Below, one piece after another: positions 23,324 to 36,330 of a stretch of DNA of 64,000 nt (its first letter is position 1; every line of letters begins with the position of its first letter). The notes under the pieces were generated by a model. That model was not told where the DNA came from, ran no database searches, and saw nothing but the letters and a program-made list of their open reading frames with translations. This DNA is from Lentinus brumalis (lineage: Eukaryota; Basidiomycota; Agaricomycetes; Polyporales; Polyporaceae), in assembly GCA_001792895.1 (NCBI GenBank), contig MARA01000030.1, positions 248,001-312,000 on the forward strand, read 5' to 3'. Both the position numbers and the translations under genes were made by a program.

Positions 23324-26300
23324 AGGCATCCCACCGAATATCTTGCGCAGAGAGAAGACCCGCTAAGTAACCCGCCATGCCCTCGGCTGCACGATACTAT
23401 CTGGTACCGTGCATGAGGACAGCTGGGGCAAATATATACTCACGAAACACCTGTCTGCTATCTCTGGTGTTTGAACGACATTCGGGTCTCGCTTCTGCTT
23501 TGTGAGGACACTAACTGGAATCTTCGTGAAGAGAGATGCAGGATTTCGGGGAGGAAGCTCACGTCTCAACTTCAGCTACCCCCGCGACCTGTATCGCTTA
23601 CAGGTCTTCGCAGGCTCTCCGCCGCAGTGCGTCCACCGTGGCCATCGTGTCGGCGAGTGCTATCGCTGCTTTGGGCACTGGATCATTGGGAAAACTCAGC
23701 GTGGAAAGAAGACACACCGGGGATCTTGACCCTCCCGTCTTTCCATCTCTCCGCTTGCCTGGAAGCCTTCAGCGTTCTGATAATCGTCGCATGCGCCAGG
23801 ACGACTGGAGGACATCATCAGCTTTGACCGGGAAGACCTGAGCACTGCGATGGACTCACCAGACTATCAGATACACTGTTCCAGCCTCCAGGTCCCAACC
23901 ACATCCAAGATACTAAGCAGCACACATCAAAAGCTCTGAGCTGGCGGCGAGGGAGACTCTGATGACAGCGGGATTCTTGATCTGAGGAGATGAAGGCTAC
24001 CGCAGAACATGTTGCCGGTCGGACTGCAGTCATCGACAGACAGGGCTGCGACAGGACGGGGACGGTGGTGGGAAGGGTGAGGGAAGACCGAGCGGCTCGC
24101 TGGCTCCCTGGACCGACTGAGTCTAGGCTCCGTGCCGCGGGCATCTCGGCGGCTCCCAGGCGGACGAAGTTGAATGATCGTGCAGCCGAGTGCAAGCGAT
24201 CCGAGCTGACGGTTACTAGCCACTGCCATCACATTGTATGCATGCCCGCTCAAAGATATTCCGACTCCGTTATACCAGCCCTCTTGTTACGAGAGCTCAG
24301 AAGAAGGCCGATAGTAATGTGAGGCCCGAGGGCATTCAAACACATCCAGTTTGCGGTCAAAGCCTCATGCTTCAGCCCTCACTGTATATTCAACTCTTAG
24401 TTCAAGAGCGACTTGGCATCAATTACGTGTATGTCCCCGGATCACATCATGTCTCGGTACTGGGACATGAGAACTACAATGATGTGACTTGCGATGTCTC
24501 CAGGAAATGGGAGTCCCCGAGGAGCCCTATGAAAGTGCAGTGTAGCTCTGCAGTATACATATTAGCCTGCTGGTTGTACCCCAGGTGCCAAGGAAATGAG
24601 AGCTGTATGGCATTGAGGAGTAACCACTGAGAATACCAGCCATGTCGCCCGGAGCTTAGACTGCTCACAGCGCTCAATAACCCTTGATGCCGCGTGGTTG
24701 TGGCATCATTCGCTTGGGCACTGCCCTCAATTTGTGTCACAGATTCAGGAGACTACCCTCCTCTAGTTTACTGTCGCTCTCATGCCGCAGAAGTATTCAT
24801 GAGTGTAGCATGCATGCATACTCAGTTGGAATGCTTCGGGGATGTTTTCTTAGGATGATAGATTAATGGGCAGCTGGCTACTGAATGGGCAAAATCTGCA
24901 GCAAGGCACGGGGGAATCAGTGCTTTTCGGTAACAAATACAGCAAGACAGCAGTACGGACCGGGTACGTATATTGGGATGGGAAATTCACAAGGTCCGCA
25001 TCATAACAAGACCACTGAGCGCGCTCAGACTCGGAGGCCGCCAGGCATGCATTAGACCTTGGCCAATGCCTGGAAGCAGCAATTCTCGAGCCTCAAAAAA
25101 GTAGACTACCATTGATGTGTGCTCTGTGGTCATGAGCCATATACAGACTGAGCCGGGGCATTGACAATGTCTAGGGAGCCCTAACGGTCATGCCAGAATG
25201 TATTGCTGGAGTTGAATGAGATCGATATCTATGCATAGACCTACTGCCTGAGCTTCCAAAAACAATCAAATTATAACGCACACACTACAGAAGAATTTCA
25301 GGAAGTGTTCGTGTCCGGGAGGGCAGCCGTAATTGCGGGAAGACAGGATGCGAGCCGGAGCGCGACAGCCACAGATCGGCGCCTACGCGCTGACACGCTC
25401 ACGTGCAGGAAACACCGGACGCGTTTCCTCCTCTCCCAGTCATGACTCACGCGTCGAACGCAATGGAGGGGGAGCCAATAATATTCAGCAGTGTATGGTA
25501 CGTTATACAGGCTATTGTGATGCTCCGGGAGCGCGACTCAAGGCTAGAACTGACTTCCCGGAGTTACAGCTCTAGTCACCACATCCTGCCTACGCTCCGG
25601 CCACGGAGGAAGTCCAGTCAACGCCCGTTGGCAGTAGCAGAGCTTTACACCACACATGTACAAACGTCACGCCGGTTTTCTTTCCCAACTGTGAGAAGTA
25701 CCGGGCAGAACACGCGCAACAGCGTGGATGTGCTCCTCCGTCCCCGTCGCACAGAATCCTCCGCCGTAATTGCAACACGGACGCGATTCTCGCCTATCAG
25801 CCGCCCAATTAGCCAAGCGAGTCTGGCCCAAACGACGCCCAAGAGCAGGTGCTCAATCAGCCCTGGAAACGTCGTATTTGCAGGATACGGTGGGGACCCG
25901 TGTCCTCGTCCGAGTCCCACCCGCCGCTCGCTCCGAGCCATGCCGTCGTCCTCATGACGTGGCAGGTCCTGCCGCTGTTTGTTTGGCTGCTGTACGGCTC
26001 GGAGATTGCGGCTCTTTTGTGCTCCGCATGGCTATAAGAACCTGTCGACTTCGACCAATGTCCGACACGGAGTTCCTCTCCCCTGCCTCATCATCCTCCG
26101 GACCTCGTATCTCCACTCGTCGTCGCCGTCACTTACCACGTTGAGCATCACGCTCTCAACGCTCTCGACGGTCTCAACGCTGGTTGCCCGCACCCCGCTG
26201 CTTCGCTCTCGGGGTGCTGGATTGACCGATCGACACTCCGATCACCGGCCCCATACTCGAGCTCGTTTCGTCGATTGGGTACGTCGATTCAGTAGTATTT

Positions 26301-28839
26301 TACACATCCTGTGCTGACTAGTACTGGTTCTATAGACCGTATTGTGAGGCGGCGGCCCTGGAGGCACCGCGGGCTGCTTGCAGCTTCGGATATCCGTCAC
26401 GGTCCGAACCCAGGTGCGTATTCCACGCTCCGGCGTCCTCCTCCTCGTACTCACTCACAAGTCTTTCCCAGCATGTCGTGCGACCGACGTCACCAGGCAC
26501 GCGGCCCACCCTTGCCAAACTATGCTACTAACTAATCTCGATACAGAACAGATGCGACCTCGCACTCCTGCCACCGAAGGAACGAGATATATTGCCGTGA
26601 GTAACGTACATTTCTGTCTGCGTCACAGCCGTGCTCACACATCCACCGCAAGCAGCCAGCAAGGTGCTCGTGCATCGCTCGGACTCCACCGCCGGGACGT
26701 TCCCGCGTTCGAGTGCGCATGTCCGTATACTATCACGTCCCCGGTCATTCCTGCCTCTCACCGGCTGACTCGCCGTCCCACAGCGTACAACCGACGCGCC
26801 CCGATACCGCCTCGCCGCTGTCCGTCCCGCTGTGCGGTCTGAAGCACGCGCCCGTCCGTGTTGTGCGACAGAGCCGGCATCGAAGGTGGACGCTTGGTGC
26901 GCAAGATCCCGGCACTGCGACGGCGGCTTGTCATGCTCGTCGGTGAGTCCGAGTCCTGTCTTGGTTTGCCAGCCGGCGCGACTGACTTCGTCCGTCCCAG
27001 GAGCCGTCCCAGGGCCGAGCCTCACGTCGTCAGAACGCCGCCGTACTAGTGCAAGTGTGCGGCCCAGCTCAGAGGTACGGCCGATCCGGCACCGCGTCGC
27101 AGCCCTAACTGACGCAGCTTGCGTGCCTCGCAGCCCGTTCACGCATCTGGTACGCAGCATCATGCTCTCTCATGCCCGACCGAATGCTGACTTGCACCCG
27201 GTCGGACAGCGTCGGCTGCAGGACACGGGGCGGGCGAGTCGTCTCCCGCTGGCCGTGCCGTAACTGACACGCCGCCTCGGGGTCTTGCCTGCAGACCGAC
27301 CGAACCGCTCCGCTCCGAGCAGGAACAGCCTGCCCATCATACCGTGCGCCTCACACCCGGTAAGTCAGTAACGTCCCCTCCTGGCTGCGCGACATGCCGT
27401 GCTGATGCTTGCCCGTGTTAGTACGCTGCAGCTACAGCTACGAAGCCCGCCCGTGCGCGGAGGCGGCACTTGCGTGAGTCTCCCTCTTGTATGCTGGCGT
27501 CGGACCTGGCTGCATGGCGAGGAGGTGCGCCGACGACGTGCCCCGAGTGCGTGTCCCCGTCCTGTCGGCATGCAGTCGTCAGTCGGGTCCATCAGAGCGG
27601 GCTGTCTCCGCGAGACTTACCGGAGTCGCGGGTGTCCCGGTCGGTGCCTGGCGAGGTGCCGTCCCCGCGGCGGTCCCTCCTCGAGCTCTTCGGACGTCCG
27701 AACGTGCGCTCGAACACCGAACCGGCGTGAGTGGTAGCTGGTGAGTGTGGTCGGTCGGACGGCCTTGCATAGCGCGGGTACTGTCGTGGAGCGGTCATGC
27801 ACCAACCCGGGCGTCCGCGACGAGAGCGAGTCGGTTCACTGGCCAGGGCGTGGGGACGCCTTTTGAGCGATCTTCAGGCGGTGTTCGAGCGTGCGGCGGC
27901 GTGCAGTCGATGGAGGCGTGCTACGCCTTTCTGTGGACGTCGTGTGAGCGCAGACGAACGAACTGGCGGAGATACATACCGTGCGTTCGGGGCACGACGT
28001 GCATGTGAGTTGTCGTTTCCTGTACCGGCCCTTGCCCGATATCCTGCCGTCGCTTCTCTTCTTCACATGCCCGTGAGTAGACCGCAGATTGGATGGCGTT
28101 GGGAGCGAGCCGGGGGCAGATCTGTGCGGTCTCCGGGCATGACGTTGACGTCGACCGGGGAGCGACGCACGCTGTTCCCGGGAGCTGCATGCGCGTACGA
28201 CGCGTCTGGAGATGCGTACGAGCGCGGAAACGGCTGTATGGCCAGTCGGTGCGGGACGAGGTGTAGTGTGTGCCACGAAGCGCACCTTGCGTCGAACCTC
28301 TTGCTGCGAGAGAGGCGACTCGGAGCACGGGGGAGGCGAGGATTGTCTTGGAGAGGACGTGCTACGGGTCGTGCGGCCTCGGGGGCACCGGGGAACTGTG
28401 GCTGTTTGGTCGACGTACCTCGTGTGCGCTCCCGGGAAGACGCGTCATTGTGCGCGCATAGATGGCGGCGGGTGCAGACGAGCGAGACGGGATGCGGGCT
28501 TGCCTGCCTGCGACGACGCTGACAGCATACACAGGAGAGAAGACGCGGAGGGAACGGTGGCACGAAGATTGAATGCATTCAAGGCTTACTACACGGTGTG
28601 TATCCAACATCTGCGTCCCTTCGCCTCCATTCTGACGGCGGACGCAGGCAGCGTCGCACTCCGGATGCACGGCGGAGCATACTTGGAAGAGCAGCGGAGG
28701 GCGAGGACGGGACAGGCTGGTGCAGTAGAGGGCCGTGAGAGGAGACGGACAGAGGAGGCGAGTGTGCTTGCAGAGGGCGGCGTGGACAGTCGTAGTGCGA
28801 GCGGGCGTGCTGGAAGGCGGCGTCCGGCCGACGCGCGAG
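23324..28839. other. 5.5-kb segment between the transcription factor copies, no assignable gene
   Basis: Nothing here has recognisable domains. The left part (23.4-25.3 kb) is comparatively AT-richer and featureless. The right part (about 25.3-28.8 kb) is GC-rich, has long overlapping open frames on both strands, and shows many spaced GTGAGT/GTAAGT-like donors followed within 40-80 bp by CAG or TAG acceptors, for example 26940-26999 and 27360-27420. A TATAAG string lies near 26033. This could be a multi-exon non-coding transcript or a decayed gene; no reading frame is favoured. Confidence 0.35.
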
Positions 28840-31612
28840 TCGATCGTGTCCGATTACGCATCGGCGATTCGGCGCGGGGTGGGATCTAATCTTATCGCAG
28901 AGAGACTGCGCGTGCCCAAGTCTGAGCTTAGCTTGTCTTTCTTTCCGCCTCTTCTCCGTCTACCCCGCATCGTCTCGCAGGTATCATGAAGGACGGCAAG
29001 CAACGTGCGAAGCATGATACCGCCGTTCCATCAGGCCGTGGAACTTACGCAAAGCAGGCCTGCAGCCACTGCAGGAAACGGTGAGCAGCGCCATACCCGC
29101 GTCCTTCGTTCCCACTCACGCCCAGCCATCGACGAAGCAAATCCAAGTGTGATGGGCGGACACCCGTCTGTGGGCCGTGCGAGAAGGCGGGTCGTGCATC
29201 AGAGGTGCGTTGTCTGCTTGGATATCCATATCCTCCTCTCATGCCCCTTGCTCCTGTCCTGTCTCGTTCGCTCGGTTTCTCATCTCATACTGCTGGCTTG
29301 ACTCTGAACTCTCGCTCTCTGCTCGCGTCCTCTGCTTTGCTCTCTGTCTCTCTCAGTGCACCTGGGGCAAGGAAACCGCAAAGAAAGCCCGCACACAACA
29401 GCACTTCGAGTCTCTCGAGAACTACATCCGCGCCCTCGAGGCAAAGGTCAAAGATCTCCAGGCAGACCTCGAGAATTGCCGCCGGAATCACGGCGGACCC
29501 TCTCCTCCTGCTTCGTCCGACCTCGCCCGAGACCCCTCCCTGCCACGGCCGGACTCCGTAGAAGTCGAAATCTCCACCGATGGCGGCAATACCTCCTCTT
29601 CCAACAGCGACTCAGACATCGACACCCTCATCTCCCCGACGAAACATCTCCTGGTACGTTTCTGTTCCGTCCCGTTTCTGCTTCAAGTCTTCTGTTTCTT
29701 TCTCTCTCATCGCTTGTCTCCGATCTCCGTCGTGGGCTGCGGTGTCGCCTGTGTCCCTGTTACGCATCGCGGCCTACCCCACACGCAATGCTTCTTACCC
29801 CACATCACGCGCGCACTCTCACTGCGCTCGAGGGTTGTGAGGCCTCGGTGAGTCGAGGCAGACACACTCTCGGATTAGCATCGCCCACATTGGTCACCTG
29901 GGGATGATATCGGGCGCCAATCCACTCGCAGTGGGTTAACTGACGACGCACGCAGCTGCTCCTACACGACAGGCATCATAGCGCTTTGAGAGGCCCGCCA
30001 AAGGGCAACTCGCCGCGCGAGCGTACCTTTCGGCCAGCTTTCAGGCTGCAAGGTAACATCTCGGCCGATCGCGCTCTCAAACAGGGCAAAATGTATCCTT
30101 GCGCGGCGTAGATCTGTCGCCTCGAAACGCTGGTATGCCTGTCGTGCTAGTTCATGACCATCGATTCGATGCGGCTGCAATCGTCTTTTGAGAATTGTGC
30201 ACACTCGCCGGCCTAGCCCAGGCGCGTTGTCCCGTTTGTTCCCGCCTTATAACCATTTCTGACGGCATCAGTTCGCACCTTCGGGATCGACCTCACGCTT
30301 GTAGAGGGTTGTTGTAGTGCTGCATACGCTCTGCGATACTCGCTGCACTCGCGAGCACTGCCGCGTTGTGGCTATCCAGAGCGACGGTCGGACACACGTT
30401 CATAGTGTTTGCGACGTCCTCGTACGATGTAATGAACCGCCCGTCTGCATGACGGGTGTGACCGCGAGCAGAGTCTGGTACCCCGCATTGGCACCGCTTG
30501 CGCACCCTCGCGGGAGAAGGGCCTCGGTCTGTCGAGGCTGGCGAGGCATAGCCGGCGAATCGCTGGAGGATAGCGGACGTGCAGGGAGGTCATGCTTTAC
30601 GCCGCTCGGGCAGCGCTAGAAGGCCCTATCTGGTTCGTTGGTTCCGGTTGCTCATGCGTTTCCACACAGTTGCAAGACACCGACCTCGAATTCCACGGCC
30701 CGACGTCTGTGTGGCGATTAGGCGCACAGCGATCCTCACCAGCCACGACCGACGCAAAAGGCTCTGCATCACCGGAACCGTCTCACGCCGCACCGTCCTC
30801 AACATACTTCGACTGGGCGCGCTACCTGCCCCACGAGGTCCCTCTCACTCGCGCGGAACATGACCGAATACTGGACATCCTGCTCAAGTTCTGCCAGTGC
30901 TGGAGCCTGCGGATCGTCCCCGAACTCTTCCTGCGCGACATGCACCGTGCGCTGAGCCTTCCACCGGGCGCCCCGCTCCCGAGGGCCGCACACTACAGTC
31001 CGATGCTCCACAACTCTGCGCTCGCACTCGCGACGGCGTTCACGGACGACCCTGCTGTGAAGGACATCCGGTGCAGACGCATGTTCGCGTCGAAGGCGAA
31101 GAGCTACATCGAGGGGGATGCGCAGAAGCCGACGATCGCGCTCGTCACGGGGCTGGGGACGCTCGCGCTCTTCCACTCGACGTGCGGCGAGCAGAGCTTG
31201 GGATATCTGTACTTTGGTACGTCGGCGCGCTGGATTTCTCCGATCGCTTGCTGACTCTGGCGCAGGTATGGCTGGTCGCGTCAGTCAAGCTCGTAAGTGT
31301 GGAGATCCCGTCGTTGTTGACAACAGCTAAGCTTCCCTCCAGTCGGGCTGAAGACGGACTGCTCGTCGTGGGTCAAGTCCGGGCTGATCACGGAGGCGGA
31401 CATGTACGACCGCAACTGGGCGTACTGGTCGATCTACTCGCAGGACATCCTGTGGTCGCTGTACGTCGGGCGCGAGTGCTCCCTCGTCCCGCACAAGAAG
31501 GACCGCCAGTTCCCGGTGCCGTACATCGGGAGCGAGATCGACAACAACGCGTGGTACTGGGCGCCGAGCAAGATGCCGCCGCAGCCGAGCTTTATCGTGC
31601 GGACGTTCGCGG
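28840..31612 (+). repeat. Segmental duplication, right copy (within the intact transcription factor)
   Basis: This is the counterpart of 20060-22806. The match starts about 145 bp upstream of the ATG and stops inside exon 6 of the intact gene. The right copy continues into a normal C-terminal half, so it is the likely parental copy. Confidence 0.9.
28850..28864. promoter_or_regulatory. Everted CGG repeat upstream of Zn2Cys6 copy 2
   Basis: CCGAT-N5-ATCGG lies about 120 bp upstream of the ATG at 28986 and retains the CCG-N9-CGG arrangement seen upstream of copy 1 although the central bases differ. Confidence 0.4.
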
Positions 31613-33119
31613 CGAGTTGCGACTTGATGGTTATCTCGAGGCGGATCTTCGACTTCTTGTGGGTCGTCTCGCGTATTCGTCATCCGCGTGGGCTAATACT
31701 ATCGACAGGAACGGCCTCGGGACTGGGTCAAAGCGAGAAGGAGCGTTGCAGATCGTCAGCGAATTAGAGTAAGCGGCCACTACGCTACTTCTCTCGCGCG
31801 CTGCTGACGTGCTACAGTATCCAACTGAACAATTGGAAGGACTCCCTGGCGCCCGAGGTCGACCTGACTGCTGCGAGCCGACCGAACGCTCTCCCACACC
31901 GCCTCATGCTGCACCTCGCATACTGGTGGACGCTCCTCCTCCTCCACCGACCATTCTACCGTCGGACAAAGTCAGCTGGGTCGGGCCCGGAGATCGACCA
32001 CGTCAAGGTGAGGACGTCTACTGCTCCCGTTGATCGACGGAGGCTGACTGATAGACATAGCTGTGCAACCGGGCGAGCGACAACATCATGCTGCTGCTCG
32101 GCATCTGGCACGAGAAGTACACCCTCCGGTACCTGCCTATCACGCTCATGCAGGTCATCTACTGCGCGGGGACGTCCTTCATTCTCTCCGCGGTTCAGGC
32201 GACGTCCGGGCCGCGGCTCGGCCGGGTTGCACTCACGACTGCGCTCTCCCAGGCCGAGCAGTGCATCCGGTACCTGCTCATTGCCGGGAAGTCGTTCGAG
32301 TGTGCGAACGAGGTCGCGAATATCCTGTCCAATCTGCTGCACGAACAGCTCCGACCTCGTCTGCTCATGCGTACACTGGAGCCGAAGGACATCTTGCCTC
32401 GATCCACCAGCCAGGAGGGCCAGCCCAAGGTTGAGTACTCGCATTACCCCGGCGTTGCAGGCCCCAGCAACGGCGTGTCGTCCTCCGAAGCTGCAGCAGA
32501 CGCACAGTCGCTCGCCACTACGATCACCAACCTTGACGCCCTCCACGACCAGTGCCGTTACACTCTCATCGGCTCCGGCTCCTACTCGCCAGACTGGAAC
32601 CCTCGCGAGGGTGTGACAGTCTATCCCATGTCTCAACAAGCGTCGACATCTACTTCCTCCCCCGGCCCCGTCTACAACCCACACACCTTCCCGCTGAGCT
32701 CGGATGGACTGTCACGCATACCTGAGGACGTCGATATGGAGTTCGGGCTGGGCGGGATGGACATGAGCATGTTGTCCGGCCAGCCGCTCTCGAACCGGCC
32801 ATACATGTCGTTTGGCCTGCCGGAGTTCGCGATCGCCCCGGGCACGGGGTATCCCGACGTCGACGTGCCGCCGTTCAACCCGAACCCGCCGCACATGCAC
32901 CAACAACAGCAGCGGCAGGTCTCGGGTTCGTCGCAGGTCCAGCCGCAGGTGCAGGCACAGGCGCGGGCGCAGGGGCAGAGCGCGTCGATGCACCTCGACT
33001 TCTCCGCGGACGAGCTGGCCATGATGGACCAGATCATGCGGCAGCAGTTCAACCAGCAGGGGATGACCGTCAACTACGGGATGCAGGGGCAGCAGCCCCG
33101 GTTCGACCCGCTGCAGTAG
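28986..33119 (+). CDS. Zn2Cys6 fungal transcription factor, full length
   Basis: This is a nuclear DNA-binding regulator; targets are unknown. Nine exons (28986-29080, 29138-29204, 29357-29653, 30670-31216, 31266-31292, 31343-31658, 31709-31768, 31818-32007, 32061-33119) sum to 2658 bp, giving 885 aa. The zinc cluster has Cys 26, 29, 36, 43, 46 and 55 (CX2CX6CX6CX2CX8C), followed by a coiled coil at about 65-95. The fungal-specific middle homology region shows FHGPTSVWRL, RNWAYWSIYSQD, LYVGRECSLVP and MLHLAYWWTLLLLHRPFY. The C-terminus is Gln/Pro/Met-rich (MHQQQQRQ), as in activation domains. Intron 3 is 1016 bp, far above the local norm of about 55 bp. The exons are in frame throughout. Confidence 0.88.
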
Positions 33120-33549
33120 CAAGCAGTGGAGTAGTTCGGGGGTGCCCAGGCGGTCTCGGTGCGCTTGTGCTTACTGTGTTGTTGTCCATGCTCTTCTCTT
33201 TCATCCGTCTCCCTGGGCCTGGGACACCATTCCGCGAACCCTAATAGTTGCAAAATGTCGGCGTGTACGTAGCGTATGTACCTGGTGGAATGGTGGTTGT
33301 ATAGCAGACGTGTATCCCTTAGTGTAGATTATAATCTCGTCGTCGGTTTAAATCGCGATTTCGCATGTTCAGCTTGTTGAGGAACAGGAGCAGGAGTAGG
33401 AGCAGGAGGACGTTTTTCTTGGCACGGGCGGTATAGAGCGGCGGCGGCGGAGCCCGAGGCATCATAAAAGAGAGATAGTTGTCGTACTATGAATAAAAAG
33501 TTGGCGCAGCTATGGATACAGTACAATGGGAAATCGACCGCGTCTTGCC
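33120..33549. other. Convergent 3' spacer
   Basis: This is shared downstream DNA of the transcription factor (plus) and glyoxal oxidase 3 (minus). No gene is seen. Confidence 0.6.
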
Positions 33550-35401
33550 TTACTCGAGGGTCGGCGGGGAGTTCCCGCTGCCCATCATCACCCATGCACC
33601 CTCACTGGTAACGTCGTTGACGGTCAGGAAGACTGTTGCCGGACCTGGGGGGTAGACCTTGCCGTTCGGGGGAGTGACGAACGTGAGCGATTTGCGGTCT
33701 GGCGAGATGGTCGCGTCCATGAAGACAAGGCGCGCACTGGAGTGGAAGGCGTGGCTCGAGAACCCAAGGTCCATCAACGCGACTAGTTCGATCGCACGAA
33801 CAGATCAGCACCGTGCACGACATACGACCACAGGGATGCAGTACTTACCTTGCACCTTCGCCCCCGGACGAGCCAGGGAGTTCGGAAGCGAGATGGGCAC
33901 GGTCACCCGCTTGCCAAACGCAAGCTTCTTGGGCACGTTCAGCAGCTTCGGCCTCTCCACAAACACGAACGGCGGGTCGAGCGTCTGCACCCTGAATTCG
34001 CTCGGGAACGTCACGTTCGCGCCGACGACCGTCATCGCGTTCGGGTTGCTCCCCGCGACGAGGAAATTGCCCTGCGGGGTCAGCGTGACACTCGAGTGGT
34101 ACAGCCGCGCGATGCCCGAGCTCGGCATGCCCGCGTTGCTGATGCGCCGCCCGAGCGGGGCGGTCGGGGTGTAGAGCGAGGGCACGAGCACGGGGTGGTC
34201 CGCGTTCGAGTTCCCGATCGGGTCCTGCACGGTCGCGATCGCCGCGAAGCCGGACTGGCCGCCGTTGGCGATGAGCACCTGGCCGTTCGGGACGTGCACG
34301 AGCTCGGGCATCGTGCGCGCCTCGAGCATGTGCTCGACCTCCCAGCCCTTCGCGATGCCCTCGGGCGTGAGGGTGATGCGGGAGCACTGCGAGGTCGCGG
34401 GCGTTTGGGAGGAGAGGAGGGAGGGGTCGATGGGGTCCGTCTGCGTCCCGCCGCAGACGAGCACTTCGGGGGTGTAGGCGGGCGGGGAGAGCGGGAGGAG
34501 GATCGCGGAGCCGTCGATGGGGTTCGTGACGCGGACGTTGTTCGGGATGTCGGGGAGGATCGTCTCGGTGTTGGTCTCGATGTCGTAGATGATGGACTGG
34601 TTGTTTGCGACCATAAACACGCGCCCGTCAGGGAGTGCGAATGCACTGCAAGGACGCCAGTCAGCTTGCCAAGTGGATGTGAGAACGGATGTACGCACCG
34701 CGGGAACAGGTTCGCCGGGAGACTCCTCTCGAGGAAAGCCGACGGACGCACCGTGTCCTCCTTGGGCGGGAAGAACTCGAAGCTGTTCTCCGGGTCGATG
34801 TTGTAGAACGCGGCGTTGACGTGCGTGCCGCCGATGATCATGAGGCTGCCGTCGAAGATACGGATAGAAGACGGGTACCAGCGCTTCGCGAGCAAGTGCA
34901 GCGTCGCCGGGTCCTCGAAGAGCGTGCAGCCCTCCCCGGTCGGAGATGCGCAAGGCTCGAAGATACGGATGGCCTGGTTTCCAGGATGGATGGCGGGGTT
35001 GCCCGGGAAGCCGCGGGGGTCACCTCCGAGACTGGCCTACATAGACGACTCAGTTAGCAATAGAGTCGGGCGATCGACGGACGCACCATGGTGCCGTTAC
35101 TGAGCAGCGCCCCACTCGCACAGAACGAGTTGGTCAGGACGTCGAGCGGCTGGACGGTGCTCGTCTCCAGGTTCCACAGCGCGCCCCATGCGGAGTGGCC
35201 GTTGATCTGCAGCGGGTCGTCCGAGGCGCGGTCGAACATAACGACGAGACTCGGCGAGACGACGATAGCCTCGAGCGCGACGATACCGGAAGTCACGTTC
35301 TTCAGGTCGAACCGCCATTGCGGCGCCTCGGGGGCCGAAGGCGCTGCATATGTGATGGTGGCGAGGAGGATGGGGAGCAGAGAGAGAAGGGACCACTTCA
35401 T
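33550..35401 (-). CDS. Glyoxal oxidase copy 3 (AA5_1 copper radical oxidase)
   Basis: This is an intact secreted copper radical oxidase. Exons 35401-35087, 35036-34699, 34645-33849 and 33782-33550 sum to 1683 bp, giving 560 aa. It has a signal peptide [19 protein letters not shown], Cys94 in NSFCASG and Tyr159 in KRWYPSS, which should form the Tyr-Cys radical cofactor, then ARLYHSSV (Tyr-His) and [10 protein letters not shown] (His) as Cu ligands. The sequence is close to the white-rot peroxidase-coupled enzyme, for example [17 protein letters not shown]-like loops absent, and the C-terminus [12 protein letters not shown]. Introns are 50-66 bp and all GT-AG. It is strongly GC-biased (third positions mostly C/G), more so than copies 1 and 2, which suggests higher expression or an older resident copy. 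Confidence 0.92.
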
Positions 35402-35470
35402 CTTGTCGACGGAGCTTGACCTTGTCTGAGTGGAGCGACCAGGCCGAGGGTCAGGAAACATGGGCCAGGG

Positions 35471-35478
35471 CTTATATA
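35471..35478 (-). promoter_or_regulatory. TATA-like element of glyoxal oxidase copy 3
   Basis: TATATAAG on the minus strand lies about 70-77 bp upstream of the ATG at 35401. Confidence 0.5.
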
Positions 35479-36330
35479 GCCAGTGTCGATCTAGGACGGC
35501 GGTCTTGCGGCCGACGATGCTCCTGGGCGTGAGCTCCCGACCATGGCGGTGTGAGAGCAGGGATTCATCGGCACGATGCCGGGACCTGGGTTGCGTCAAG
35601 GGATGAGGGACCGCGAGCGACGGTGTTGAGAACGTGCTTGGCAAGTACGGTCCCGTTCCCATATTCGTGTCCGCGGGGAGGTATGATGGGTCGCTGCGAA
35701 CGTAGGCGTGGTAAGCGCAGCCCAGCTTCGGAACTCGATGAGAGCCAGTTCTAATGTGAACTCGGGCGCATGCAAACAAGTCGGCCTGACGTTGCACCCG
35801 GTGTCAAGTCCTACTCTGTTGCGGATCAACCGCTTGGACGCACGAGTTTGTATGCGTGGAACTTGCAGGACCGTTGGATTGCATGAGAAAAGCCACGGAA
35901 GCTTCACAAGCGCTACGTGAGTGCCAGCTGAAGTGAGTTGGGACCGTGCTGGTCAGGGATAGAGCGATACTTACCAGTTCATATGAGCCTAGGCAGGTCG
36001 GACATACCCTTAAGAGCAACTACAGCGACCAGAGACCACTGCCGAACGGCACCCACATAACTCGCAGAGAGGAAATTCAAAGTCAACGCATGTACGCATC
36101 TTACTGGATAAGTTCCTCCGTGTCGTCTGCAGCCTCATGAGATGTTCCGAGCGTGTTGGTCATTTAGATGATCGAAATCAAGCAACGACATGCGGCCCGG
36201 GCCAGAATAGACGTTCAGCGAGTATACAAGAATAGGCATGATCACTCAGCGGCTCGTTTTAACCTTGAAGAACCGCCCTCGCACGGCGTGGCACCTACAT
36301 ACACCTCTATAACCCCCGGCAAAGCCTGCA
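35479..36330. other. Intergenic, glyoxal oxidase 3 to FAH copy 1
   Basis: No gene is supported. From about 36165 the sequence belongs to the FAH duplication block. Confidence 0.5.

Noticed and set aside
26528..27163. 211-codon minus-strand frame between the transcription factor copies
   Set aside because: It has Arg-rich composition, no start context, no domain and no splice continuation; equal-sized frames exist on the other strand.
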